64,000 nucleotides of DNA from CAVQBP01 sp963710745 (GTDB taxonomy: Bacteria > Bacteroidota > Ignavibacteria > Ignavibacteriales > Ignavibacteriaceae), in assembly GCA_963710745.1 (NCBI GenBank), contig CAVQBP010000024.1, forward strand, positions 1,054,001 to 1,118,000. The letters run 5' to 3'. Numbering within the stretch: position 1 is the stretch's first letter; every line of letters starts with the position of its first letter. The notes under the pieces were generated by a model. That model was given only the letters and a program-made list of their open reading frames with translations. It was not told the DNA's origin and did no database searches. Position numbers and translations under genes: made by a program. Below are positions 1 to 8,957 of the stretch, in pieces.

Positions 1-578
1 CTTATATAAAAAGAGAGCCGGAACCTTCAGACAAAGAAGATTATCAAACTATATATGCAAAAGTTGATGGCGCCGTTGCTGCTCCAACCGCTGGTCTTCA
101 TTTTACACCTAAGCTCATAGAAAAAATTGAGAAGAAAGGGATTCAAATCGTTCCTATAGTGCTCCATATTGGTTTAGGGACTTTCAGACCTGTTGAAGTT
201 GAAGATTTAACAAAACATAAAATGGATTCTGAGTATTATGAGATAAATGCAAAAGCTGCAGAAAGCATAAACAAATCCATTACTTCAAAACATAATGTAT
301 TTGTAGTTGGTACAAGTACGGCCCGTACACTTGAAACAAGTGTAACTGCTGATGGTTTAGTTAAACCAGGAAGAGGATGGACAGATAAATTTATTTATCC
401 CCCTTATGAATTCAAAATTGTAGATAAATTAATTACTAATTTCCATATGCCTGAATCTACTTTGCTTATGCTGGTCAGTGCTTTTGCTGATACTGACTTA
501 ATTAATAAAGCATACAAAAAAGCATTAAAGGAAGGGTACAGATTTTTGAGCTATGGAGATGCAATGTTAATTATTTAA
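1..578 (+). CDS. queA: tRNA ribosyltransferase-isomerase QueA, 5'-truncated
   Basis: C-terminal part of S-adenosylmethionine:tRNA ribosyltransferase-isomerase, the cytoplasmic enzyme that moves the ribosyl part of SAM onto 7-aminomethyl-deazaguanine in tRNA to give epoxyqueuosine. The frame is open from base 3, so the gene begins outside the window; the Met at 159 is internal. About 192 of the usual ~340-350 residues are present. Visible QueA signatures are YIKRE, then YQTIYAKVDGAVAAPTAGLHFT, then HIGLGTFRPV, and near the end TNFHMPESTLLMLVSAF. It ends 14 bp before ispD, so the two are probably co-transcribed. Confidence 0.95.
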   Translation, partial: YIKREPEPSDKEDYQTIYAKVDGAVAAPTAGLHFTPKLIEKIEKKGIQIVPIVLHIGLGTFRPVEVEDLTKHKMDSEYYEINAKAAESINKSITSKHNVFVVGTSTARTLETSVTADGLVKPGRGWTDKFIYPPYEFKIVDKLITNFHMPESTLLMLVSAFADTDLINKAYKKALKEGYRFLSYGDAMLII

Positions 579-592
579 GCCAGGATAATTAA

Positions 593-1273
593 GTGAAAAC
601 ATTTGCTATTATACCGGCAGGAGGCAAAGGTTTAAGAAGCGGTCATTCCGCTCCCAAGCAATATCTGAAAGTCCAGGGTAAAGAACTGATTGCTTATACC
701 CTGGAAATATTTCAGTTTAATAACTACATCAATAGTATTGTTGTTGCCTGTGAACCGGATTATTTTAACCTGATACAAAGGTTAAAAAAGAAGTATGATT
801 TCTCCAAAATTATTAATGTTGTTGAAGGCGGGAGAGAAAGGCAGCATTCAGTTTTTAATGCGCTTTCTGCCTTATATGCCGATAAAAACGATCTGGTGGT
901 TGTTCATGATGCAGCACGCCCCCTTCTCCCTTCAATAGTTTTATCAAATGCCATTAAGCAGGCTAAGAAAAAAGGAAATGCTTTAACTTGTATAAAAGCT
1001 CGCGACACCTTAATGAAAGCTGATGATACTGTAAAAGCATATTTAAACCGGGATAATGTTTATTATGTACAGACACCCCAAATTTTCAGGTTTGCTGATT
1101 TAATGCAGGCAATGCAGTCTGCAAAAAAAACTAAATTTATCGGTACCGACGAATCGATGCTTGTAAAAAAGATAGGTAAAAATGTAAATATAGTAGAAGG
1201 CTCACCGTTTAATTTTAAGGTAACAACTAAATCCGACCTTGATCTATTTAAAAGTCTTATAAAAAACCGATGA
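593..1273 (+). CDS. ispD: 2-C-methyl-D-erythritol 4-phosphate cytidylyltransferase IspD
   Basis: Cytidylyltransferase of the non-mevalonate isoprenoid pathway, which couples MEP with CTP to give CDP-ME in the cytoplasm. The 226 residues are full length for the family. The N-terminal nucleotide-binding signature is AIIPAGGKGLRSG...PKQYL. VVHDAARPLL lies near residues 102-111, and GTDESMLVKK and FNFKVTTKSDL fit the C-terminal part. The start is GTG at 593, with AGGAT about 6-7 bases upstream. No ispF is fused or adjacent. Confidence 0.95.
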   Translation: MKTFAIIPAGGKGLRSGHSAPKQYLKVQGKELIAYTLEIFQFNNYINSIVVACEPDYFNLIQRLKKKYDFSKIINVVEGGRERQHSVFNALSALYADKNDLVVVHDAARPLLPSIVLSNAIKQAKKKGNALTCIKARDTLMKADDTVKAYLNRDNVYYVQTPQIFRFADLMQAMQSAKKTKFIGTDESMLVKKIGKNVNIVEGSPFNFKVTTKSDLDLFKSLIKNR

Positions 1274-1400
1274 TAAACATTACGGTATAATAAATGTACA
1301 TAATGATGAAATTAATTACATGCTTACAGGATTGCTAAATATTCATTGCTAATTATGTTTATTATAGGTAGTTTTCCAGTTCTAAAAAAAGGATGATAGG

Positions 1401-2066
1401 ATGTTTCTTTTAACTGCGATTATCGTATTGTCATATTTGGTCGGTTCTATTCCAACAAGCATTATTGTTTCAAAACTCGCAAAAGGTATTGATATCAGGG
1501 AACATGGAAGCGGTAATGCAGGCGGAACCAACGTTATGCGCGTGTTAGGATGGAAACATGGTGTACTTGTTATTTTATTGGATGCATTAAAAGGTGTGCT
1601 CGCAGTTGTAGTTATTGCAAGACTTCACTATGGAAGCATCCCCTTTCAAAACGCTACTCCTTTTGATGATTTTACACTTGTTCAGATTATTGCAGGTATT
1701 TCTGCAGTTATTGGTCATATCTGGACTGTCTTTGCCGGCTTTAAAGGCGGTAAAGGTATTGCCACAGCTTTAGGCATGCTTCTAATGATTGCTACTATAG
1801 ATATGCTTGTGGCAATCGGAGTTTTTATAATTGTCGTCTCAATTTCAAGATATGTTTCTTTAGGTTCTATTTTGGGCGCTATTGCAGTTCCGGTAACTTT
1901 GATCATTAGAGAAAACATTTTTAATGTTGATATACCCAGCTATAATACTTTACTTCCTTTTATAATTGCTTTGGTTATGCTGGTTATTTTTACACATAGA
2001 AAAAATGTTATTCGTTTGATTAACGGGAACGAAAACAAGGTCAGCTTTTCTACGAGAAAAAAATAA
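1401..2066 (+). CDS. plsY: acyl-phosphate:glycerol-3-phosphate acyltransferase PlsY
   Basis: Integral membrane acyltransferase that moves an acyl group from acyl-phosphate to glycerol 3-phosphate, the first step of phosphatidate synthesis. The 221-residue protein has about five hydrophobic segments. The three family signatures are present: GSIPTS near the N terminus, GSGNAGGTNVMRVLG around residue 36, and a glycine-rich loop FKGGKGIATALG around residue 114. A purine-rich AAGGATGATAGG precedes the ATG. gpsA, which supplies the glycerol 3-phosphate, follows after a 330-bp gap, a common pairing. Confidence 0.95.
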   Translation: MFLLTAIIVLSYLVGSIPTSIIVSKLAKGIDIREHGSGNAGGTNVMRVLGWKHGVLVILLDALKGVLAVVVIARLHYGSIPFQNATPFDDFTLVQIIAGISAVIGHIWTVFAGFKGGKGIATALGMLLMIATIDMLVAIGVFIIVVSISRYVSLGSILGAIAVPVTLIIRENIFNVDIPSYNTLLPFIIALVMLVIFTHRKNVIRLINGNENKVSFSTRKK

Positions 2067-2396
2067 TTTAAAATAACACTTCAATATAAGAACCAATTGC
2101 ACCGTTCTTTACCTTCATTAATTTCCGATTTAATAAGATTATCCTATTTAAGAACGTATATCGAATGCGTCTTTATTAAATTATTGAGCCTGCAATAGAA
2201 TTATAGATTTTAAAAACCACTGAATGGTTGCATACCCGGCATGTCGGAATTTTCACTGAATGAATTACTTTTCTTTTGAGTTATGACGATTTAATAACTT
2301 TATAGTTATATTAATAAAACTAAATATTCTTCAGTTGAATATGAAATTGATAATAAGTATAATCTTACATTTATAATTTAAATTTATAAGTTAAAA
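2067..2396. other. 330-bp intergenic region, no gene seen
   Basis: AT-rich spacer between plsY and gpsA. I find no reading frame of useful length with a ribosome binding site, no tRNA fold and no strong terminator hairpin. It presumably holds the gpsA promoter, but I cannot mark it. Confidence 0.5.
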
Positions 2397-3392
2397 ATGA
2401 AAATCTCTGTTTTAGGAGCCGGAGGATGGGGAACTACCCTGGCAATTTTGCTTCATTATAACGGGCATAAAGTAACTTTAAGAGAATATGATAAACATTA
2501 CGTAAAAAGCCTTAATAAAACCAGGCTAAATGAAAATTTTCTTCCCGGGATAAAAATACCTGAAGAAATAAAAATAATTCACGATCTCGAAGAAGCAACT
2601 ACAAATCAGAACCTAATTGTGCTTGCTGTACCTTCTCAATTTTTACGGGGAGTTGTCAAGGAAGTAAAGTTTTCAAACATAAAAGATTCTATTCTTGTTA
2701 GTGTAGCTAAAGGTATTGAAAATAATTCTTTGATGACTATGTCTCAAATGATTAAAGATGTTTTTCCGCAAATTGATTCTGATCAGATTGGTGCTTTATC
2801 GGGTCCAAGCCACGCAGAAGAAGTGAGCCGGAGAATTCCTACTGCTGTTGTAGCTGCTTCACAAAGCTTTGAAACATCAAAGTCTGTCCAGGCTGCTTTC
2901 ATAACATCATACTTTCGCGTTTATGGTTCAACTGATGTCTGCGGTGTTGAGTTAGGCGGGGCATTTAAAAACGTTATCGCAATTGGTGCAGGTATAGTTG
3001 ACGGAGCAAAATTCGGCGACAATACCAAGGCTGCTATAATGACAAGGGGAATTGCCGAAATTTCAAGACTTGGCGTTGCAATGGGGGCTTCACCTGAAAC
3101 TTTTGCCGGTTTATCAGGAATGGGCGATTTAATAGTTACCTGTATGAGCAGGCATAGCCGTAACAGGTATGTCGGGGAACAAATAGGAGCAGGCAAAAAA
3201 TTAAAACAGGTTCTTAAATCAATGCAAATGGTTGCAGAAGGAGTTGAAACCAGCCGCTCAGCGACAAAACTTTCCCAGAAAAACGGAATCGAAACTCCTA
3301 TTACCGATGAAGTTTATAAAATTCTTTTTGAAGATAAAGACCCGGTAAAAGCAACGACAGATCTTATGACTCGCGATATGAAAATGGAATAA
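2397..3392 (+). CDS. gpsA: glycerol-3-phosphate dehydrogenase [NAD(P)+] GpsA
   Basis: Reduces dihydroxyacetone phosphate to sn-glycerol 3-phosphate for phospholipid synthesis, in the cytoplasm. The 331-residue protein opens with the Rossmann signature VLGAGGWGTTLA. ALSGPSHAEEV lies in the middle, and the substrate-binding/catalytic lysine region is ELGGAFKNVIAIGAGIVDG around residues 183-201. TRGIAEISRLG and AGLSGMGDLIVTC follow. All are typical of GpsA. The ATG at 2397 has no convincing SD, only an A-rich leader. It works with PlsY encoded just upstream. Confidence 0.96.
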   Translation: MKISVLGAGGWGTTLAILLHYNGHKVTLREYDKHYVKSLNKTRLNENFLPGIKIPEEIKIIHDLEEATTNQNLIVLAVPSQFLRGVVKEVKFSNIKDSILVSVAKGIENNSLMTMSQMIKDVFPQIDSDQIGALSGPSHAEEVSRRIPTAVVAASQSFETSKSVQAAFITSYFRVYGSTDVCGVELGGAFKNVIAIGAGIVDGAKFGDNTKAAIMTRGIAEISRLGVAMGASPETFAGLSGMGDLIVTCMSRHSRNRYVGEQIGAGKKLKQVLKSMQMVAEGVETSRSATKLSQKNGIETPITDEVYKILFEDKDPVKATTDLMTRDMKME

Positions 3393-3481
3393 AAATATTT
3401 ATTGGTCGTTTAAATATTTAATGACTAATTTACTGTACATCAAAAGAGAAATTTATTTCAATTTTTATAGCATTGTTTCAA

Positions 3482-3789
3482 ATGACCGAAATAGTATTAA
3501 GTCAAAATGAAGCTGATAATCTACCTGCAATGATAAAACATTGCGTAGATAAAAATGAATATGATTTTCCAACCTTAGGCGGCTCCCTAATAATACCACT
3601 AATTTCTCCTTAGCTTTTTCTTGGATTGATACAACGGAAGTAAGAATAACAAATTCAAAGGCATACGCATTTCTTAATGATTCGGATACTATCCCGCAGC
3701 CAATTATACTTGATACCTTAATGAATTATGATGTTACACCCATTTTATGGAGTAAAAAAGAAGAGATAAAAGAAGAATTAATAGCTTAA
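3482..3789 (+). pseudogene. decayed gene or fused remnants of two genes
   Basis: Two open stretches in different frames. The first (3482-3613, 43 codons, starting MTEIVLSQNEADNL) contains EYDFPTLGGSLIIPLIS. From memory this resembles the start of the DUF6978 family, but I could not check it. It stops at a TAG exactly where a second frame takes over (about 3610-3789), which reads SWIDTTEVRITNSKAYAF... and ends KEEIKEELIA. I do not recognise this second piece. Either a frameshift with deletion within one gene or a deletion joining two genes would explain it. It fills most of the gpsA-recG gap. Confidence 0.5.
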
Positions 3790-3914
3790 TATTATGTCAT
3801 TTTTTTAATTTTCAACCTCACAAATTTCTACAATCTTATTTATTAATTAACAAATATATTTTAACTTCGAATGATAAATAAATCATTTTGAATACATGTT
3901 CCATTATAAATTGT

Positions 3915-6137
3915 ATGAATGAGCTAAATACACTGAATCAATCCGTTCAATTCTTGAAATCCGTAGGGCCTAAACGAGCCGAAGCTTTTAAAAAAATAGG
4001 AATAGAATCTATTCGCGATATTCTTTTCTTTTTTCCTTCCAAACACCTGGACAGAACAACAACATTAACATCTTCTAAAGCTTATGGCTATTTAATGAAT
4101 GGTTATGAAGGAGAATTGACTATCATTGCCAAAGTCTCTGATAAAGAAATCAGAAGATTCGGCAAGAGGGAAATTGTGAAAGTTCAGTTCAGGGATTCAT
4201 CAGGATTTTTTGAGTGTACCTGGTTTCAGGGAGCAAAATATTTTTATCCTGTTTTTAACGAAGGAGATTTTTTCGCAGTTTCGGGTAAACCGGAAATTTC
4301 AAAATACGGAAATCTTCAATTCATCCATCCTGACTTTGACAGAATATCCGAGGATGAATCTCAAAATCTTTTAAATACCGGAAAAATAATTCCTTTCTAC
4401 AGGATCCCTAAAGAATTAAAAGAAAAAAACATTGGTGATTTCAGTTTAAGGAAAATTATCAGTTATGCAGTTGAAAATTATGCCGGCCTTCTTGAGGAAA
4501 CATTGCCGCAGAAATTAATTGAAGAACATAACTTATTAAATATAAAAGACGCAGTAAGAAATTTTCATTATCCCGAAACCAAGGAAAAATTATCAACAGC
4601 TTTAAAAAGATTTAAATTTGAAGAGCTGTTTTATCTTGAAATTCTGGTTGCTTTAAGAAAATCAAATTATAAGACAAAGCTTTCTGGACATTCTTTTAAA
4701 ATAAAATCCAAATTGATCCCGAATTTTCTGAAAACGCTCCCTTTCAATCTTACAAAAGCACAGCTAAAAGTTTTGGGTGAAATAAAAAAAGATATGGAAT
4801 CTTCATTCCCCATGAACAGACTTCTGCAGGGAGATGTTGGAAGCGGTAAAACTATCGTTGCATTAATTGCTATGCTTATTGCTGTTGATAACGGTTTTCA
4901 GGCTACTTTAATGGCGCCTACAGAAATTTTAGCAGACCAGCATGCAAAAAATATTGTAAAATTACTCAAACCTTTAAAAATTGCTTCTGGTAATCCTGAA
5001 AATAAAAACACCGTAAAAGTAAGTCTGCTTTTAGGAGGACAATCCAACTCGGTAAAAGAAAAATTAAAGATCAGCAATGAGCTGCAGGAAGCGGACATAG
5101 TGGTTGGCACCCATGCTCTGTTTGAGGAAAATGTAAAATTTAAAAATCTTGGACTTGTTATAGTGGATGAACAGCACAGGTTCGGCGTTGCACAAAGAGC
5201 CAGGCTGCAGAGTAAAGCAGAAACACCTGATGTGGTTGTTATGAGCGCTACTCCTATTCCCAGAACATTATCTATGACAGTCTATGGTGACCTGGATGTT
5301 TCAATAATTGATGAAATGCCGAAGAACAGAAAACCGGTAAAAACTATTTTAAGGGATGAAAGTAAGCTCCCGGCCATTTATAAATTTATTCTGGATAAAC
5401 ATAAAGAAGGATATCAATCTTTTATAATCTATCCGCTTGTTGCAGAATCGGATAAGCTCGAATTAAAAGCAGCCGAAACTTACTTTAACGAACTAAAAGA
5501 AACTTTTTTAAGCAAATTAAATGTCGGTTTGGTTCATGGGAAAATGAACTGGCAGAAAAAAGAAGAAGCGATGCAGCTGTTTCTTGCAAAAAAATTTGAT
5601 GTTCTAATTGCCACTACTGTTATTGAGGTCGGAATTGATATTCCCGACGCAAATATCATATTAATAAATGATGCACACCGGTTTGGTCTTTCGCAGCTGC
5701 ACCAGTTAAGGGGAAGGATCGGGAGGGGAAATAAACAAGCTTACTGTATTCTGGTAACTAAAAAAGGTTTTGTTTCTGAAGGAAAGTTACCGTTAAATGA
5801 TCTTGATGTAAATTATATGTCTACATCACAAATAGAAAAACATAAAACCTCAATAAGGCTGCAGTCTATGGTTAAATATAAAGACGGGTTTAAAATTGCG
5901 GATATAGATTTAAAGCTAAGAGGTCCCGGTGACATTTTCAGCACTAAACAAAGCGGTTTCCCTGATTTAAAATATGCAGATATAGTGAACGATATAAGTT
6001 TATTAATGGAAGCCAAATCATCTGCGTTTAAATTAATAGAAACCGATCCTCATATAAGTTCTGAACATAACGAGATCATAAGACAAAACTTGATTAAGAA
6101 TTATTCACACAATCTTAGTTATGCACGCATAGCTTAA
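3915..6137 (+). CDS. recG: ATP-dependent DNA helicase RecG
   Basis: Branch-migration helicase that regresses stalled replication forks and processes Holliday junctions. An N-terminal wedge/OB region (FLKSVGPKRAEAFKK, then a beta-rich OB-like part to ~residue 190) precedes the two RecA-like lobes. Walker A is LLQGDVGSGKT, the DEQH box is VDEQHRFG, motif III is SATPIPRTL, and QLRGRIGRG lies in lobe 2. The C-terminal IADIDLKLRGPGDIFSTKQSG is typical. I prefer the ATG at 3915 (740 residues); an in-frame TTG at 3888 would add nine residues that do not look conserved. Neither start has a good SD. Confidence 0.95.
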   Translation: MNELNTLNQSVQFLKSVGPKRAEAFKKIGIESIRDILFFFPSKHLDRTTTLTSSKAYGYLMNGYEGELTIIAKVSDKEIRRFGKREIVKVQFRDSSGFFECTWFQGAKYFYPVFNEGDFFAVSGKPEISKYGNLQFIHPDFDRISEDESQNLLNTGKIIPFYRIPKELKEKNIGDFSLRKIISYAVENYAGLLEETLPQKLIEEHNLLNIKDAVRNFHYPETKEKLSTALKRFKFEELFYLEILVALRKSNYKTKLSGHSFKIKSKLIPNFLKTLPFNLTKAQLKVLGEIKKDMESSFPMNRLLQGDVGSGKTIVALIAMLIAVDNGFQATLMAPTEILADQHAKNIVKLLKPLKIASGNPENKNTVKVSLLLGGQSNSVKEKLKISNELQEADIVVGTHALFEENVKFKNLGLVIVDEQHRFGVAQRARLQSKAETPDVVVMSATPIPRTLSMTVYGDLDVSIIDEMPKNRKPVKTILRDESKLPAIYKFILDKHKEGYQSFIIYPLVAESDKLELKAAETYFNELKETFLSKLNVGLVHGKMNWQKKEEAMQLFLAKKFDVLIATTVIEVGIDIPDANIILINDAHRFGLSQLHQLRGRIGRGNKQAYCILVTKKGFVSEGKLPLNDLDVNYMSTSQIEKHKTSIRLQSMVKYKDGFKIADIDLKLRGPGDIFSTKQSGFPDLKYADIVNDISLLMEAKSSAFKLIETDPHISSEHNEIIRQNLIKNYSHNLSYARIA

Positions 6138-6346
6138 ATTTTTTTTCATGAAAAAGATAAACACATCAAAAAATTTCCCCCGTGTTTGATCTAAAAAAGA
6201 TTAATGATGCGAGACACAAAAATAATTTTTAAAAATATATTTTAAAATTTTTTTTTATTTTAGAGCAAAAAAATTATTGACTTAAAAATATTATTAGTTA
6301 TATTTGCTAACAAAAAAAAATTAAAGGAAAAAATATTTTATCTTCC

Positions 6347-7417
6347 TTGAATAACTTAAGACTGAATGTTGCATTAACATACAATGTCAAACCAGAAAGT
6401 GAAACTTTCCAAGAAAATTTATCCCCAATTTTAAACGAACCGGCAGCAGAAAAAAAATTGTTAACGGATACTTATGCAGAATGGGACACCTGGGAGACAA
6501 TAAGCGCAGTTAAACATGCAATTGAATCTTTCCATAATGTTACGATGATTGAAGCTGATCATCTTGCATTTGAAAAGTTCAGGGAATGCAATCCGGATAT
6601 AGTATTTAATATCGCCGAAGGCTTTAACGGGAACGGAAGAGAAGCGCAGATACCTTCCATGCTCGAGATGCTTCAAATACCTTATACAGGTTCTGATCCT
6701 TTAACTCTTTCAATTTGTCTCGATAAAGCCCGTACAAAAGAAATTTTATCTTATTATAAGATTCCTAATTCGAAATTTTTGGTAGCTGATGATTTAAACC
6801 ATACATCAAACTCAAATTATAATTTTCCACTAATCGTAAAACCGATTTCAGAAGGTTCAAGTAAAGGGATTTATTCTTCCTCCTTTGTAAATAATCCGAA
6901 AGAATTAAAAGACGAAGTAGAAAGAATAATCTCTGAATATAAACAGCCTGCTTTAATAGAAGAGTTTTTACCTGGAAGGGAATTTACTATTGCTATTCTC
7001 GGTAATGGTAAAACAGCAGAGGTTTTGCCGATTGTGGAAATAAATTTTAATGAATTCCCCGAGGATTTTATTCCATTGTACTCTTACGAAGCAAAATGGA
7101 TCCTTGACACAAGAGAAAATCCTCTGGATGTTTTTACTTGTCCCGCATTATTAGATAAACAGCTTGAAGAGAGAATAAAAAATATTTCTTTGCAAGCATA
7201 TAATATTCTTCGATGCAGGGACTGGAGCAGGATTGATGTTCGGCTCGACAGAGATGGCAAACCGAATATTATAGAAATAAATCCTCTGCCGGGTATACTG
7301 CCTAACCCGGAAGAGAATTCCTGTTTTCCAAAAGCTGCAAGAGCAGTAGGTTTAAATTATAACGATATGATCAACAGAGTTCTTTTAGAAGCTGCTAAAA
7401 GATACAACATTATATGA
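6347..7417 (+). CDS. D-Ala-D-Ala-ligase-like ATP-grasp enzyme 1
   Basis: ATP-grasp carboxylate-amine ligase of the D-alanine-D-alanine ligase superfamily, 356 residues. Seen: DKARTKEIL before the central domain, the ATP-binding loop VKPISEGSSKGI, EEFLPGREFTIAIL, and the metal-binding end DWSRIDVRL...IIEINPLPGI. The classical first-substrate motif HGxxGEDGxxQ is replaced by AEGFNGNGREAQIP, so this is probably not the housekeeping cell-wall ligase. The start is TTG with AAAGGA upstream at a rather long spacing. Its stop overlaps the next start by 4 bp (ATGA), so the genes are translationally coupled. Substrate unknown; operon context suggests a lysine or beta-lysine amide or dipeptide. Confidence 0.85.
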   Translation: MNNLRLNVALTYNVKPESETFQENLSPILNEPAAEKKLLTDTYAEWDTWETISAVKHAIESFHNVTMIEADHLAFEKFRECNPDIVFNIAEGFNGNGREAQIPSMLEMLQIPYTGSDPLTLSICLDKARTKEILSYYKIPNSKFLVADDLNHTSNSNYNFPLIVKPISEGSSKGIYSSSFVNNPKELKDEVERIISEYKQPALIEEFLPGREFTIAILGNGKTAEVLPIVEINFNEFPEDFIPLYSYEAKWILDTRENPLDVFTCPALLDKQLEERIKNISLQAYNILRCRDWSRIDVRLDRDGKPNIIEINPLPGILPNPEENSCFPKAARAVGLNYNDMINRVLLEAAKRYNII

Positions 7418-8490
7418 AGATAAATGCTAAAATTTTAATTTGCTATAATTCTCCGATTAGCATCTTTCCTGTCTATAATGGAAAACCTCCCAAAAAAGGT
7501 TTATCCCCCGATGACCTGTCTGAAAAAGGATTCTCAAGAGAAATCAATAGCATTCAGGATAAGCTTTCCAAATATTTCCGGCATGTTTTTACTCTTGCCA
7601 TAGACAGAAATATTGAGCGAACTATTAAGCATATTAATAAACTTTCACCCGATGTAATTTTTAATTTTGTTGAAGCTGTCGAAGGAATTTCTTCATATGA
7701 ATATTGTATGGCAGGCGTTTTTCAACTTTTAGGATTTGAATTCACAGGCAATCTTCCAGTTTGCCTGGGTAATTGTTTAAATAAAGCAAGGACTAAAAAC
7801 ATTCTTAAATCATTTGGAATACCAACTCCCGGATATATGACGGTAAAACCGAAAGAAAAAATTACTGAAGATAAATTTAATCTTCCTTATCCTGTCATTT
7901 TAAAATTACTTAATGAAGATGCAAGTATCGGTATTTCGGAATTCTCTGTTGTAAATAATTTTACTCAGCTAAAAAAGCAGTTGAGCTTTTTGCAAAGAAC
8001 TTATAAACAGGAAGTCATAATAGAAGAATTTATAGAGGGGCGCGAACTAAACGTTGCAATTCTTCATAACAAATCTCTCCCAATCTCTGAAATTAAATTT
8101 ACAGGATTACCGGAAGGCCTTCCTAAAATAGTAACCTATGATGGTAAATGGATTGCAGACAGTATCTATTATGAGAATACAAAACCGCAATGCCCGGCGA
8201 AATTAAATCAAAAAATAGTAAATAAAATTGAAAAAACAGCATTATCAGCATTTGAAGCATTAAACTGTAGAGACTATACCAGGGTGGACATTAGATTGAA
8301 AGGTAGTATACCATATGTAGTTGAAGTTAATCCTAACCCGGATATTTCGGTCGATTCCGGATTTGCAAGAGCAGCTTCAGCTGCAGGGATTTCTCATCAG
8401 CAGCTGTTATTTGAAATTGCAAACCGGGCGTTGATTCGATACAAAGAATTAAACATAAAGAAATATGATACGGAAAATAAAGCAAGTTGA
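7414..8490 (+). CDS. D-Ala-D-Ala-ligase-like ATP-grasp enzyme 2
   Basis: Second ATP-grasp ligase, 358 residues, a divergent paralogue of the gene before it. It keeps LNKARTKNIL, EEFIEGRELNVAIL and CRDYTRVDIRL. The ATP loop reads LKLLNEDASIGI instead of KPxxEGSSxGI, and the C-terminal signature reads EVNPNPDIS where Ddl enzymes have EINxxPG. The first-substrate region is FNFVEAVEGISSYEY. It therefore likely accepts a different acceptor from enzyme 1, so two consecutive ligations are possible (inference). It overlaps the upstream gene by 4 bp and the downstream GNAT gene by 26 bp, all in one operon. Confidence 0.83.
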   Translation: MKINAKILICYNSPISIFPVYNGKPPKKGLSPDDLSEKGFSREINSIQDKLSKYFRHVFTLAIDRNIERTIKHINKLSPDVIFNFVEAVEGISSYEYCMAGVFQLLGFEFTGNLPVCLGNCLNKARTKNILKSFGIPTPGYMTVKPKEKITEDKFNLPYPVILKLLNEDASIGISEFSVVNNFTQLKKQLSFLQRTYKQEVIIEEFIEGRELNVAILHNKSLPISEIKFTGLPEGLPKIVTYDGKWIADSIYYENTKPQCPAKLNQKIVNKIEKTALSAFEALNCRDYTRVDIRLKGSIPYVVEVNPNPDISVDSGFARAASAAGISHQQLLFEIANRALIRYKELNIKKYDTENKAS

Positions 8491-8938
8491 TGCCGCAGAG
8501 ATTGAGAGGATTTTAAACAAGATCCCGATTTTTTCCGGAACCGAAGTTAAAGTTGGCATGGAATTAGTTAACATTGCTGCCTCTGATATTGAACAAACTG
8601 ATTATAACATATTTATTTATGAAGAAGAGAAAAAAATATACGGGTATTATTGTGCCGGAAGAAGACCGCTGACAGATGCAGTTTATGATCTATACTGGAT
8701 AGCAGTCGATCCGGAATCAAAAAAAAAAGGTATTGGCAGAGAGTTACTTCAACATGCTGAAAATTTTGTTCTTGAAAAACAAGGCAGATGGCTTTTGGCT
8801 GAAACATCATCAAAGCAAAGCTATGAAAAAACAAGAAATTTTTATTTGAGAAATAATTTCTCGGTGATAGCTCAGATAAATGATTTTTATTCTGTAGGCG
8901 ATTCACTTATTATTTTCGGAAAGTTTTTCAATAAATAA
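8465..8938 (+). CDS. GNAT-family N-acetyltransferase
   Basis: A 157-residue GCN5-related acyltransferase that would use acetyl-CoA to acylate an amine. Motif A is visible as LYWIAVDPESKKKGIGRELL around residues 75-95, with the pyrophosphate loop KKKGIG. A late YEKTRNFYLRNNF matches motif B. It sits between two ATP-grasp ligases and a lysine aminomutase and overlaps ligase 2 by 26 bp, so its substrate is probably the product of those enzymes. Archaeal AblB, the beta-lysine acetyltransferase, is a GNAT too but longer (~270 residues), so I do not call this ablB. Confidence 0.85.
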   Translation: MIRKIKQVDAAEIERILNKIPIFSGTEVKVGMELVNIAASDIEQTDYNIFIYEEEKKIYGYYCAGRRPLTDAVYDLYWIAVDPESKKKGIGRELLQHAENFVLEKQGRWLLAETSSKQSYEKTRNFYLRNNFSVIAQINDFYSVGDSLIIFGKFFNK

Positions 8939-8957
8939 GAACAAACAGAGGAAAGTC

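Noticed and set aside
3482..3789. Toxin-antitoxin pair
   Set aside because: The two frames overlap at one base and neither is complete; a decayed gene explains the region better.
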